A stretch of DNA of 64,000 nt from a virus. This document shows, piece by piece, positions 52,567 through 60,481 of this stretch. A program made the translations under genes and the position numbers. Below the pieces are notes generated by a model. It made no database searches, had not been told where the DNA came from, and was given only the letters and a program-made list of their open reading frames with translations. The DNA is taken from the IMG/VR virus record IMGVR_UViG_3300040856_003274, positions 1-64,000 of that record. One strand, 5' to 3'. The first letter of the stretch is position 1. Every line of letters starts with the position of its first letter.

Positions 52567-53268
52567 ATGATTGACAACCTCAAAATATCTATACACGGGT
52601 CATGCGTCACTAGAGATGCCTTCAACTACCCTCCCTTCGGTAAAGAACATATCCATTACTATCAGGCTCGGTCTTCTCTCTGTACAAAACATCTCCCCCC
52701 CGCTCAACCTCCCCAAGCCCTCTTAGACGCGCTCTCTAATAAGTTTAAAACAAAAATGCTCACCTTTGACCTCTCAAGAGCACCTATACCAAACCAATAC
52801 CCTGTCATCTTCGACCTCATAGATGAACGCTTTGAGGTATGTGAGTATCAAGGTGTCTCATACACCCAGTCTGAGAACCCACAAGGGATCACACCCTCCA
52901 TCATACACCCAAAACACTCTCAAGAGAGATTAGACCTCTTCTCTCAAGGTGTCTCTCACATATATCACCGACTCAAAGAAACTCCCGTTCTACTCCATAA
53001 AGCCCATTACGCTACACAATACCGTTGCTCTGTAGACTCTACCCTTAAACCCCTGCCTACAGATAAAGAACACATCAAAGCTATGAACGCATACCTCGAC
53101 ACCCTACACGACGCTTTCTTACAAGCTGTCCCACACGCTATCCCCATAGAGGTAGACCAGTCCCTTAGAGTCGCTAACCCAAACCACATATGGGGACTCG
53201 CACCCTATCACTACATAGATGACTATTACGCGTCCTTACAAAGGCTCATACTCGACGCTCTAAAATAA
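52567..53268 (+). CDS. DUF6270-like protein
   Basis: 233 residues. SIHGSCVTRDAF, RSSL and the later DLSRAPIPNQYPV and NPNHIWGLAPYHYIDDYY give the layout I associate with DUF6270, a family often found with cell-surface sugar genes. GSC near the N-terminus could be an SGNH-type start. Codon use is more C-rich than its neighbours (many ACC, CCC, CTC), hinting at recent transfer. It diverges from the holin-like gene. The gap holds TATATAGATATAAC, a possible promoter. Confidence 0.6.
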   Translation: MIDNLKISIHGSCVTRDAFNYPPFGKEHIHYYQARSSLCTKHLPPAQPPQALLDALSNKFKTKMLTFDLSRAPIPNQYPVIFDLIDERFEVCEYQGVSYTQSENPQGITPSIIHPKHSQERLDLFSQGVSHIYHRLKETPVLLHKAHYATQYRCSVDSTLKPLPTDKEHIKAMNAYLDTLHDAFLQAVPHAIPIEVDQSLRVANPNHIWGLAPYHYIDDYYASLQRLILDALK

Positions 53269-53329
53269 CCCTCCGCCAGCCCCCCCCCTGCTCACTTCTC
53301 GCTTCTGACGAAATGTTTACAGCTAGGGC

Positions 53330-53530
53330 GCAAATTGTTTTCAAATTAATTTGACCCTCCGAGCAAATTAATTTGGGATCAGAGCAAATTGTTTTCAAAT
53401 TAATTTGACCGAGAACCCGCTTTAGTAAGCTATTCTTGCCCAAATTAATTTGGAGTAAGAGCAAATTGTTTTCAAATTAATTTGGGTTTTGGGGCAAATT
53501 AATTTGGGCTTAAGGCAAATTGTTTTCAAA
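53330..53530. repeat. AT-rich iterated palindrome array
   Basis: Two elements alternate. Long: GCAAATTGTTTTCAAA fused to the palindrome CAAATTAATTTG, at 53330-53353, 53384-53407 and 53461-53484. Short: CAAATTAATTTG alone at 53364-53375, 53441-53452 and 53495-53506. A last half element, GCAAATTGTTTTCAAA, is at 53515-53530. Spacing of starts is 20-77 bp, irregular. It may be an iteron-type origin, a centromere-like site, or multiple operators. Confidence 0.75.
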
Positions 53531-53597
53531 CCCCAGTCAAAATGTTTTTAAAAACCTGTGTCCTGAGAGAGCCTCTTAGGGGGGTTTGTCCTTACCG

Positions 53598-53612
53598 CGT
53601 CTCAACGAGACG
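53598..53612. other. Tight hairpin
   Basis: CGTCTC / GAGACG with a 3-nt loop, flanked by G and T that could wobble-pair. Confidence 0.4.
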
Positions 53613-53634
53613 TAGGTCAGACCTTGAAAACCTT

Positions 53635-53677
53635 AAATCCGCAAGAAAAACGAAAAGGCGAAGAGTCTTGCGGATTT
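53635..53677. other. 12-bp hairpin in the non-coding region
   Basis: AAATCCGCAAGA / TCTTGCGGATTT (53635-53646 with 53666-53677), 19-nt loop, followed by TT. It could end transcription from one or both converging genes, or be part of the site described above. Confidence 0.5.
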
Positions 53678-53765
53678 TGGGGTCTAGATTTCTTAGGGGA
53701 GAGCATGGGCTCGAAAAGCGCCGACTCAATTCTATATTTTGAGGTCTAAGGAAGCCTTGCAGGGG

Positions 53766-54320
53766 TCAGCGTTTGCGCCTCTTGTGGTTAGAGGTGAGGT
53801 TAGCGAGCGCCTCATAGGGTATGACGACCATTTGCGGATTTCTTGTGTCCCCTCGCGAGGGCTTTTGCTTAGGTTTATTGCTACGGTGAGGATAGACGTT
53901 GAGCTCCCATGATCTCCTCTTAGAGCTTATGGCTCTCTTGCGCCATCCGTTGAGACTAATCTCCTCAAGCTGGGTGTCATTCATCCCGCCGTCGAACATA
54001 GAGATGACCCTAACAGACGCGCCATGTTTCTCTGCGAGATCGAAGTAGGGTTTACACTCGTATTGGGTAGCGAAGATGTTGTGTACGATGACGGTAGAGA
54101 TTGTGTCGTCTTGTAGGGAGTCCTCAACGCGCTTTAAGCAGTCAGCGTATGCTTCAGGGAGCTTGTTAGGGTCGAAGATCGTTTCCTCACTCTCCTCGTC
54201 GTAGAAGAAATCTTCAATAGCGTGAGCTACGCAGTCATCGTTTCCCTGAACCATGATATCGGCTACCTCAGTTTTGCCTGCGGAGGGTAGCCCTCTTAAT
54301 ATGTAAAGTTGCTTGTCCAT
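53766..54320 (-). CDS. P-loop kinase of the polynucleotide kinase type
   Basis: 184 residues. Walker A is GLPSAGKTEVA (10-20) and STVIVHNIFATQYECKPYFDLAEKHGA is the usual second strand region of PNK-like / N4BP2-like AAA kinases. The C-terminal 40 residues are basic and partly disordered. It may phosphorylate 5' ends of DNA or RNA, as T4 Pnk does in repair. A zeta-toxin-like kinase is an alternative. Confidence 0.72.
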   Translation of the reverse strand: MDKQLYILRGLPSAGKTEVADIMVQGNDDCVAHAIEDFFYDEESEETIFDPNKLPEAYADCLKRVEDSLQDDTISTVIVHNIFATQYECKPYFDLAEKHGASVRVISMFDGGMNDTQLEEISLNGWRKRAISSKRRSWELNVYPHRSNKPKQKPSRGDTRNPQMVVIPYEALANLTSNHKRRKR

Positions 54321-54376
54321 AATATCGTCCTTGGTTTGTGATTGGAGGGCGATTTTATGGGCGAGCTATCGGTAAG

Positions 54377-54940
54377 TCAAGGGTGCTGTTGCAGGTTACA
54401 GAGGGCTCCGAGCATATCTAAGAGAGTAGGGTCTTGGGAATTGAAGCCGTTGTTACGGACATACGTTTTGAGCTTTTCTTGAACCATTGCGATATTGTCG
54501 GATCGCTCGATTTGCTCCTGAGTGAGGATCTCTTTAATCTCCCATGTACGGAGATTAAAGGTAGCCTCGTTTCCGTGGAAGTCTTTGAGGAGGAAGACAT
54601 TTTCTTCGTCAGTGGCTTCCCAAGAGATTTGGGCTTGCTCTCCGCAGATTGTTGTACGCATGAACCCATTAGATGAGGGTACGAAGGGGTGTTCAGTGAG
54701 AAGGGTTTCCTCTCCGAGGTATGGGTAGGTAGTTGAGGGGTTGTATTTAGGGAGGTTAGCGCCTTCAGTCTCTACCTTAAGGGGCTTGATTGACTTTAGA
54801 GCTTCTTTAAAAGGGTCTTTGGTCGGGTAGGCTTGGAAGACTTTGAAGAAGAAAGGAGCGCCGTGGGTGTTTGGGAGCTCAAGGCTGACTTCAGCCTCAT
54901 AGTTTTTAGAGTTAACGGTGTCGGTGGCGAACAATCGCAT
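54377..54940 (-). CDS. Unknown protein
   Basis: 187 residues, soluble, alpha/beta (YEAEVSLELPNTHGAPFFFKVFQAYP; QAQISWEATDEENVFLLKDFHGNE). No recognised motif. The C-terminal 60 residues are helical. It lies upstream of the PNK-like kinase (57 bp) on the same strand. Confidence 0.6.
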   Translation of the reverse strand: MRLFATDTVNSKNYEAEVSLELPNTHGAPFFFKVFQAYPTKDPFKEALKSIKPLKVETEGANLPKYNPSTTYPYLGEETLLTEHPFVPSSNGFMRTTICGEQAQISWEATDEENVFLLKDFHGNEATFNLRTWEIKEILTQEQIERSDNIAMVQEKLKTYVRNNGFNSQDPTLLDMLGALCNLQQHP

Positions 54941-55035
54941 GGTTTCTCATCTTTCTTGATAAGTGAATGTGCGGTATAGATGGTGTCGAGCTTGTCTTAC
55001 TTGCTCTACACTTACTTAACGGGGGAGAGCCCAAA

Positions 55036-55548
55036 ATGATAACGCTGAATCGTAAAAAATATGTTGAAGACCTGATGGAGCTCTCTTTGAGCTTCGCAGA
55101 AAATTGTATAGGTCAAGTGACTTTACCCTTCGTTTTGTATGTGAACGAGGTGGAAGACCTGGACAACTATATTCTTAGCTCAAGTGTGCGGGTTTTTAAC
55201 TTTGAGGACGACGCGTGCCTCGAAGAGGACTGCCCCGTGTGTAAAGGGGAGGCGCTTCCTCATGCTTATTATGAGAGATTAGAGATTAAAGAGGTGTGTG
55301 AGAGCTCTTACGTGTATGGTTACTTGTTTGGAGCGACAGCTCGCGCTGAGATCGCGGGTCAAGAAGGGGAGATTTTGATTATAATCTACGAGGGGGAGTT
55401 TGAGCCTGCTGTTTTAGCGGTGATTTTAGAGGATGACGGGAGTCTAACCCCCTTACCGCCACTTGTAGGGGAAGAGGCGATCAAGACATCAGGAGAAGTG
55501 ACGAGTTGTTTTCTTGGGACATACACAAAAGACCTGACAGTACACTAA
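55036..55548 (+). CDS. Unknown acidic protein
   Basis: 170 residues from ATG 55036 (GGGGGAGAG upstream; a longer frame lacks a good site). Strongly acidic. A DACLEEDCPVCKGEALPH stretch gives a C..C..C cluster near residue 60, possibly a metal site. The rest is alpha/beta. Not recognised. It diverges from the gene at 54377. Confidence 0.55.
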   Translation: MITLNRKKYVEDLMELSLSFAENCIGQVTLPFVLYVNEVEDLDNYILSSSVRVFNFEDDACLEEDCPVCKGEALPHAYYERLEIKEVCESSYVYGYLFGATARAEIAGQEGEILIIIYEGEFEPAVLAVILEDDGSLTPLPPLVGEEAIKTSGEVTSCFLGTYTKDLTVH

Positions 55549-55561
55549 CAGGAGCACGTAC

Positions 55562-55744
55562 ATGAGCTTTAAGATTAAGACAGAGCACTCAACAGGCCAT
55601 CAAATCGTGACATTCGGCGGTAAGAAAGCCTTAATTCGAGACGAATGGGTGCTTATTTGCGCTTTTGACGAGTCTAAGAAAGCATGGATACCGAAAACTT
55701 ATGATATCCAAGCGATCTTAGACTACTTTAACGGCTTAAGTTAG
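55562..55744 (+). CDS. Unknown small protein
   Basis: 60 residues (VTFGGKKALIRDEWVLICAFDESKKAW...YFNGLS), a compact beta-rich fold by pattern. ACAGGAGCACGTAC precedes the ATG. It ends in a 9-bp overlap with the converging gene. Confidence 0.6.
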   Translation: MSFKIKTEHSTGHQIVTFGGKKALIRDEWVLICAFDESKKAWIPKTYDIQAILDYFNGLS

Positions 55745-56305
55745 GTAGCGGAGGGAGTCGAGGGTTTCAGAGGTAGCTCTCCACACGTTTTTAGGCACTT
55801 TAGATACGAGAGGAAGACCTCCTGCCTCTCTCTCGTTAAGAATACGGTTACGAGCGTGGTATTGAGCCCTTTGATGGGTTCTCTCGCGCTCAACACCTGG
55901 ATCATCGACGAGAGCATTAAATAATACGAACAAGATTAGAGCGATGCCCGCGCCAGGGATGAAATAGGCGAGTGTAGCCGCGACGACTGCAATGCCTAAA
56001 ACAGAGTTGCTGATCCCCAGCTCTTTACGGAAAAAGTGGGTAAAGAACTCCTTAACCTTCTGAAAAGAGCTCCGTGGAGGTACTTTTTCGAGGGATTTCA
56101 TAAACTCAGGGTTTCTTTGGAGCTCTCGGACAGCCTTTTTGATGTCTCGCTCAGGCATGTAGAGAAGAGCTTTCTCAACGCCTTTGCCAAAGGAGCTGAG
56201 CATAGACAGCACCTTTTCTTTAAGCCTTTGGAGGGCGGCTTCTTTCTCAATGTGGGCAACTCTGTGTTGGAGGCTAGCGAGCCTCATCATTTGTTGATTG
56301 TTCAC
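55736..56305 (-). CDS. Membrane-associated helical protein
   Basis: 189 residues. N-terminal MMRLASLQHRVAHIEKEAALQRL carries the xAS..RV element. The middle is helical and charged. One hydrophobic hairpin (SVLGIAVVAATLAYFIPGAGIALILFVLFNAL, about 100-131) could cross the membrane twice. The tail is basic. Unknown. Confidence 0.6.
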   Translation of the reverse strand: MNNQQMMRLASLQHRVAHIEKEAALQRLKEKVLSMLSSFGKGVEKALLYMPERDIKKAVRELQRNPEFMKSLEKVPPRSSFQKVKEFFTHFFRKELGISNSVLGIAVVAATLAYFIPGAGIALILFVLFNALVDDPGVERERTHQRAQYHARNRILNEREAGGLPLVSKVPKNVWRATSETLDSLRYLT

Positions 56306-56355
56306 TATCTTAATCTTTCTTAAGTGGGTGTTTGAGGGGGATACAGCTACTAATC

Positions 56356-57123
56356 TTATAGAGACATTACTAATCTAGCGTAATCTTCTGCTTTAGCGAG
56401 CTCTACGGCGGTATTTACTCCGTGGAGCTCGCGAACGGCTTCTCCTCTCAAGATCGGACAAAGTATTTTAATTTTTTTCCTGTACGCGTATTCGATCATA
56501 TCTGTGAGGTAATACTCCCCCTGCGCGTTGTCTGTCCCTACCGTGTCGAGCGCCTCGAAAAGGAGCTTAGCGTCTACACGGTACAAGCCTGTATTGACCT
56601 CTTTGACTTCCAACTCTTCATGTGAGCAGTCTCTCGCTTCGCGGATAGCGCAGAGGTTACCTTTCTGATCTCTCAGTAACCGCCCACACATATAAGAGTA
56701 TTGGTCCCTCTCAGCGCCCACCACTAACATCTTACAGTCCTCAGAAGGTTTCTTAAGATCGAGCATAAGCTGTGCAGACAGGTTAGGTGTATCTCCTGAG
56801 ATGATCCACACATCGCCGTTAAGATTACCTAGCTCCTTACGAGCACTCATTACAGCATCTGCTGTCCCCCTCTGTTCTTCCTGTAGAGCCCATGAGATTA
56901 CATCGCTCTTAATGTGCTTTTGTACGGTGCGGATTACAGCATCTGCTTCATGTCCTACGACGATGATCACTTTCTCCATACCTGCTTTAAGGGCTGAGCG
57001 GGCAACTCTTACGATCATAGGAACACCGAGGACAGTATGTAAGACTTTAGGTTTGCTTGAGCCCATACGAGTACCTTTACCTGCGGCAAGAATAATCGCG
57101 GTTTGGGGTTGGGTTGTTTTCAT
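56356..57123 (-). CDS. UDP-GlcNAc pyrophosphorylase domain protein (GlmU N-terminal type)
   Basis: 255 residues, single domain. LAAGKGTRM (12-20) with KPKVLH, QRGTADAV (83-90), SGDTPNL, the product-side EVNTGLYRV, GEYYLTDMIEYA and HGVNT all follow the GlmU uridylyltransferase order. The left-handed beta-helix acetyltransferase half of GlmU is absent, so GlcN-1-P acetylation would need the host. It would join UTP and GlcNAc-1-P to UDP-GlcNAc. With GlmM (35024) and the dehydrogenase (2566) it could supply glycosyltransferases. AGGAG is not obvious upstream. Confidence 0.88.
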   Translation of the reverse strand: MKTTQPQTAIILAAGKGTRMGSSKPKVLHTVLGVPMIVRVARSALKAGMEKVIIVVGHEADAVIRTVQKHIKSDVISWALQEEQRGTADAVMSARKELGNLNGDVWIISGDTPNLSAQLMLDLKKPSEDCKMLVVGAERDQYSYMCGRLLRDQKGNLCAIREARDCSHEELEVKEVNTGLYRVDAKLLFEALDTVGTDNAQGEYYLTDMIEYAYRKKIKILCPILRGEAVRELHGVNTAVELAKAEDYARLVMSL

Positions 57124-57184
57124 GCGGTTACTCCAAGATTAGGTTTACTAGAGCCTAAATAAGAAAAGTAGTAAACTCCAGGCA

Positions 57185-57234
57185 GAAAGCCCCCCGCCGT
57201 AGCAATCCTAAGATCACTAGGGCGGGGGGCTTTC
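57185..57234. terminator. Strong bidirectional terminator
   Basis: 14-bp perfect GC-rich stem (57185-57198 with 57221-57234, arms GAAAGCCCCCCGCC / GGCGGGGGGCTTTC), between the GlmU-like gene and the gene at 57238-57480. AAA/TTT on each side let it act both ways. Confidence 0.85.
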
Positions 57235-57237
57235 CTT

Positions 57238-57480
57238 TTAATCGTCTGACTCTTCCTCGTCCTCACCATCGTGGTCGTGGTCGTTCCACTCTTCGAGTGT
57301 ATCGACCATGCTACAGCCACAGCCACCCATGTAGCCGTGGTCGTTGTCGAGGATCATTTGCAGTTGCGCGACCCAATACGCGTTAGCGCGGGCTTGCGCG
57401 TGGTCAGGTACGAGGCTCGTAGCCTCTGAAGCGAGCTCTCTCATCTCTTGGATGATTTGCTCAAAACGATATGCGCTCAT
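57238..57480 (-). CDS. Small acidic protein with Cys-Gly-Cys
   Basis: 80 residues. Helical N-terminus (YRFEQIIQEMRELASEATSL), a middle GGCGC and a His/Asp/Glu-rich end (WNDHDHDGEDEEESDD) that could bind metal. Unknown. It is bounded by a strong terminator downstream and a hairpin leader upstream, so it forms its own unit. Confidence 0.6.
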   Translation of the reverse strand: MSAYRFEQIIQEMRELASEATSLVPDHAQARANAYWVAQLQMILDNDHGYMGGCGCSMVDTLEEWNDHDHDGEDEEESDD

Positions 57481-57513
57481 AGTAGTCTCCTATGTGTGAG
57501 CTTTTAAGATTAA

Positions 57514-57589
57514 GGGAGTCTCTAGGACTCCCGACACCTTATCCCCCCACCGTCTGATCTGCACTAGGGCATCTCAGAGGGTGAGGGTT
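57514..57589 (-). promoter_or_regulatory. Repeated terminator-leader hairpin module, copy 1
   Basis: Small hairpin GGGAGTC / GACTCCC with a 5-nt loop (57514-57532), next to GACACC and an imperfect larger stem-loop with ...CCACC / GGTGAGGG. On the minus strand it reads terminator-type stem, then small hairpin, then TTAATCTTA, then the ribosome site of the gene at 57480. Copies lie at 58039, 58714 (small hairpin only) and 60183 (opposite strand). Confidence 0.65.
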
Positions 57590-57626
57590 TAAGATTAGGG
57601 TGAGGGTTTCCTCGTAGAGGAAAAGG

Positions 57627-58010
57627 TTAAGGCTGTGTCGCCAACCTAACCTTGTCGATCTCTACGAGTATGGAAAAGCCTTCCTCAGCGATCTCCTCAA
57701 CGCTCTTGACTTGCTTGAGCGCGAGGTCTTCACGCTCAAAAGTCACCGTATCTGAAGATTTCGTGACTTTATAACCGACACAGAGCGCACGAACGCGCCC
57801 CATTACGGTTGCGCTCGCCCCGTTCCAACAGTCACCCTTGAAGGTGACTTTGAGTCCACCTTTAAGGGGCTCAATCACCGCCAAACGGCATTGGTAACAG
57901 TTGACGTAGATGACCTTATCAAGAGGTAAAACCTCTAAGTTGCCTTTCGCAAGGGAACCTGAGGTTTTACCCAAGATGTGTCTCCACATCTCTTTTTCCA
58001 CTTTTCGCAT
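57627..58010 (-). CDS. Unknown protein
   Basis: 127 residues. Alpha/beta with a beta-rich centre (VIYVNCYQCRLAVIEPLKGGLKVTFKGDCWNG) and Cys pairs. Unknown. Its leader (AAGGAGATCAA before ATG) lies behind hairpin module copy 2. Confidence 0.55.
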   Translation of the reverse strand: MRKVEKEMWRHILGKTSGSLAKGNLEVLPLDKVIYVNCYQCRLAVIEPLKGGLKVTFKGDCWNGASATVMGRVRALCVGYKVTKSSDTVTFEREDLALKQVKSVEEIAEEGFSILVEIDKVRLATQP

Positions 58011-58038
58011 TTGATCTCCTTAAATGCTTTAAGATTAA

Positions 58039-58121
58039 GGGAGTCTCTAGGACTCCCGACACCTTATCCCCCCACCGCCCAACCTGCTTAGAGCAGATTA
58101 GAGGGTGAGGGTTAAGGTGTT
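58039..58121 (-). promoter_or_regulatory. Repeated terminator-leader hairpin module, copy 2
   Basis: Small hairpin GGGAGTC / GACTCCC (58039-58057) plus GACACCTT (58058-58065) pairing with AAGGTGTT (58114-58121), with an inner CTGCT/AGCAG. It separates the methyltransferase from the gene at 57627. Confidence 0.7.
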
Positions 58122-58160
58122 TTAGACTCGGTAGCGGGCGCGGGTTAGAGGAGGTGCGTT

Positions 58161-58679
58161 TTACTTAACTTCCTTCACCCATAGGTTACCATCGCGAAGG
58201 TAACCTCGAATTTGAAAAAAATCCGAGGTTACCTTCACTTGGTACGTCCCCCTCTTGGTGAGTTGCTCACCTGGAGGAAGATCCTTCCTCACCATGTGCA
58301 AGACTGTCCCCCCTCGCGGAGTAACAAGCCTTTCACACATCTCTGCTATATCGGAAGCGATAGCTAATGTTGTTGTGTTCAAAACGTAGGTGCTGAACAC
58401 AATCTCAAACGAGTTTACAGGGAGCTTGTTAGAGACTCCCTCCCACCCACTCACATCATCTTCCCCGTTGAACGGGTCATACGCGTAAACGCGATGACCC
58501 ATCTTGCGGAGCGCATCAGCATGGCGACCATGCCCTGCGCCGAAGTCCAAGATGTACATACTGTCATCATAGTCTCCGAAAAACTCTAACAGCTCTTTAT
58601 TGGGCTTCGCATTTTTCATTGCGGTCTTGGCTGATGCCGCTTCAGAGTACAACTCCGAGTCCGTTTTTTGCTCGCTCAT
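58161..58679 (-). CDS. SAM-dependent methyltransferase
   Basis: 172 residues. MYILDFGAGHGRHADALRKMGHRVYAYDPF gives motif I (LDFGAGHGRHA, about 44-54) and the acidic strand end. NSFEIVFSTYVLNTT is motif IV-like, and the domain ends with RGGTVLHMVRKDLP. It is a compact class I methyltransferase. Substrate unknown; a small-molecule or base target is equally possible. It has its own leader (hairpin copy 3) and TAGGAG upstream. Confidence 0.78.
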   Translation of the reverse strand: MSEQKTDSELYSEAASAKTAMKNAKPNKELLEFFGDYDDSMYILDFGAGHGRHADALRKMGHRVYAYDPFNGEDDVSGWEGVSNKLPVNSFEIVFSTYVLNTTTLAIASDIAEMCERLVTPRGGTVLHMVRKDLPPGEQLTKRGTYQVKVTSDFFQIRGYLRDGNLWVKEVK

Positions 58680-58713
58680 AGTAACTCCTATTAATGTGAG
58701 CGTTTTAGATTAA

Positions 58714-58732
58714 GGGAGTCACTAGGACTCCC
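58714..58732 (-). promoter_or_regulatory. Small leader hairpin, copy 3
   Basis: GGGAGTC / GACTCCC with a 5-nt loop, 35 bp upstream of the methyltransferase start on the minus strand. Flanked by the TTAATCT word and a TAGGAG ribosome site shared with copy 1. Confidence 0.6.
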
Positions 58733-58760
58733 GAAAACGATGGGGAGCGACCGCCCCCCT

Positions 58761-59029
58761 TTACTAACATTACGGATTACTTTTTTCCCCCGACATTACA
58801 GTTTCTCGCCACGGCCCACGCGCATACGCGCACGCGTGTACATGTGTGCGTCATGTACGCGAACGCACGCCAGCGACATGACGCTCAAGCGCGAGCGCGA
58901 GCCCCCCACGACGTATAGAATTCAGACAGGCAATCCGTTTTAGAATTCTATACGCGGTATAGCAGGCGCACCTACGCGTACACGCGTGTGGTTTTGTCGG
59001 GGGAAAAAAGTAATCCGTAATGTTAGTAA
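58761..59029. repeat. Nested inverted repeat (35-bp arms)
   Basis: Perfect 35-bp inverted repeat, 58761-58795 with 58995-59029. Inside are further inverted pairs: 58831-58841 with 58978-58988 (11 bp), 58848-58855 with 58877-58884 (8 bp) and 58912-58923 with 58943-58954 (12 bp, CGTATAGAATTC). It lies at a transcription divergence. A replication origin, cruciform or control element are the likely readings. Confidence 0.7.
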
Positions 59030-59093
59030 GGGGAGGCACTGAGCTTCCCATAACTTTAATGGCTCTCTGAGCCCATTTATGAAAGGTATTCGC

Positions 59094-60140
<1,047 letters not shown>

Positions 60141-60182
60141 GAGCGGAGCTGAGCTGAGCTAAGGTCGCGTGTGTTTGAGTGA

Positions 60183-60265
60183 GACACCTTAACCCTCACC
60201 TTCTGAGATGTCCTAGACAGATCAGACGGTGAGGGCTTGAGGTGTCGGGAGTCCTAGAGACTCCC
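60183..60265 (+). promoter_or_regulatory. Repeated terminator-leader hairpin module, copy 4 (plus strand)
   Basis: A long stem-loop with GACACCT (60183-60189) and AGGTGTC (60240-60246) outside, CCCTCACC (60193-60200) and GGTGAGGG (60228-60235) inside, and TCTGA/TCAGA further in. It is followed by GGGAGTC / GACTCCC (60247-60265) and TTAATCTTA. It follows the gene at 59094 and precedes the cyclase leader. Confidence 0.7.
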
Positions 60266-60315
60266 TTAATCTTAGCTGAGGCGCGTGCTTACGATTACTG
60301 AACCTCCCACGAAAA

Positions 60316-60375
60316 CAGAAAGCCCCTCACCCTCTAATCTGCTCTAAGCAGGTCAGAGCGGTGAGGGGCTTTCTG
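60316..60375. terminator. Strong bidirectional terminator
   Basis: 16-bp perfect stem (60316-60331 with 60360-60375, CAGAAAGCCCCTCACC / GGTGAGGGGCTTTCTG) with an inner CTGCT/AGCAG. It isolates the cyclase unit from the gene before. Confidence 0.85.
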
Positions 60376-60481
60376 TCGGGACTCGTTGCTTTTCTTACGT
60401 TACCGCGCCCCAATAATCTTTTGACTTTAATATTAAGAGTATGACCGCGAGGGGGATAGACTAGCTGAAAAGAGTGCTCTA

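Larger units (their letters stand above)
53269..53765. other. Non-coding region between converging genes
   Basis: About 500 bp with no convincing gene. It holds the AT-rich palindrome array (53330-53530), a 6-bp hairpin (53598-53612) and a 12-bp hairpin (53635-53677). The genes on either side converge, so promoters are not expected here, which favours a replication, partition or packaging site. Confidence 0.6.
58680..59093. other. Divergent non-coding region with nested palindromes
   Basis: About 410 bp between the minus-strand methyltransferase and the plus-strand gene at 59094. No convincing gene is present. It holds hairpin copy 3 and the large inverted repeat described separately. GC-rich CGCG-type words dominate the centre, unlike the rest of the window. 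Confidence 0.6.

Noticed and set aside
53330-53530. Possible CRISPR array
   Set aside because: The elements are palindromic with irregular spacing of 20-77 bp, the between-element DNA is not of even length, and no cas gene is in the window.
53542-53742. 66-codon plus-strand frame in the non-coding region
   Set aside because: It has no ribosome site, covers the 12-bp hairpin, and its product (many Arg and Leu) has no gene-like pattern.
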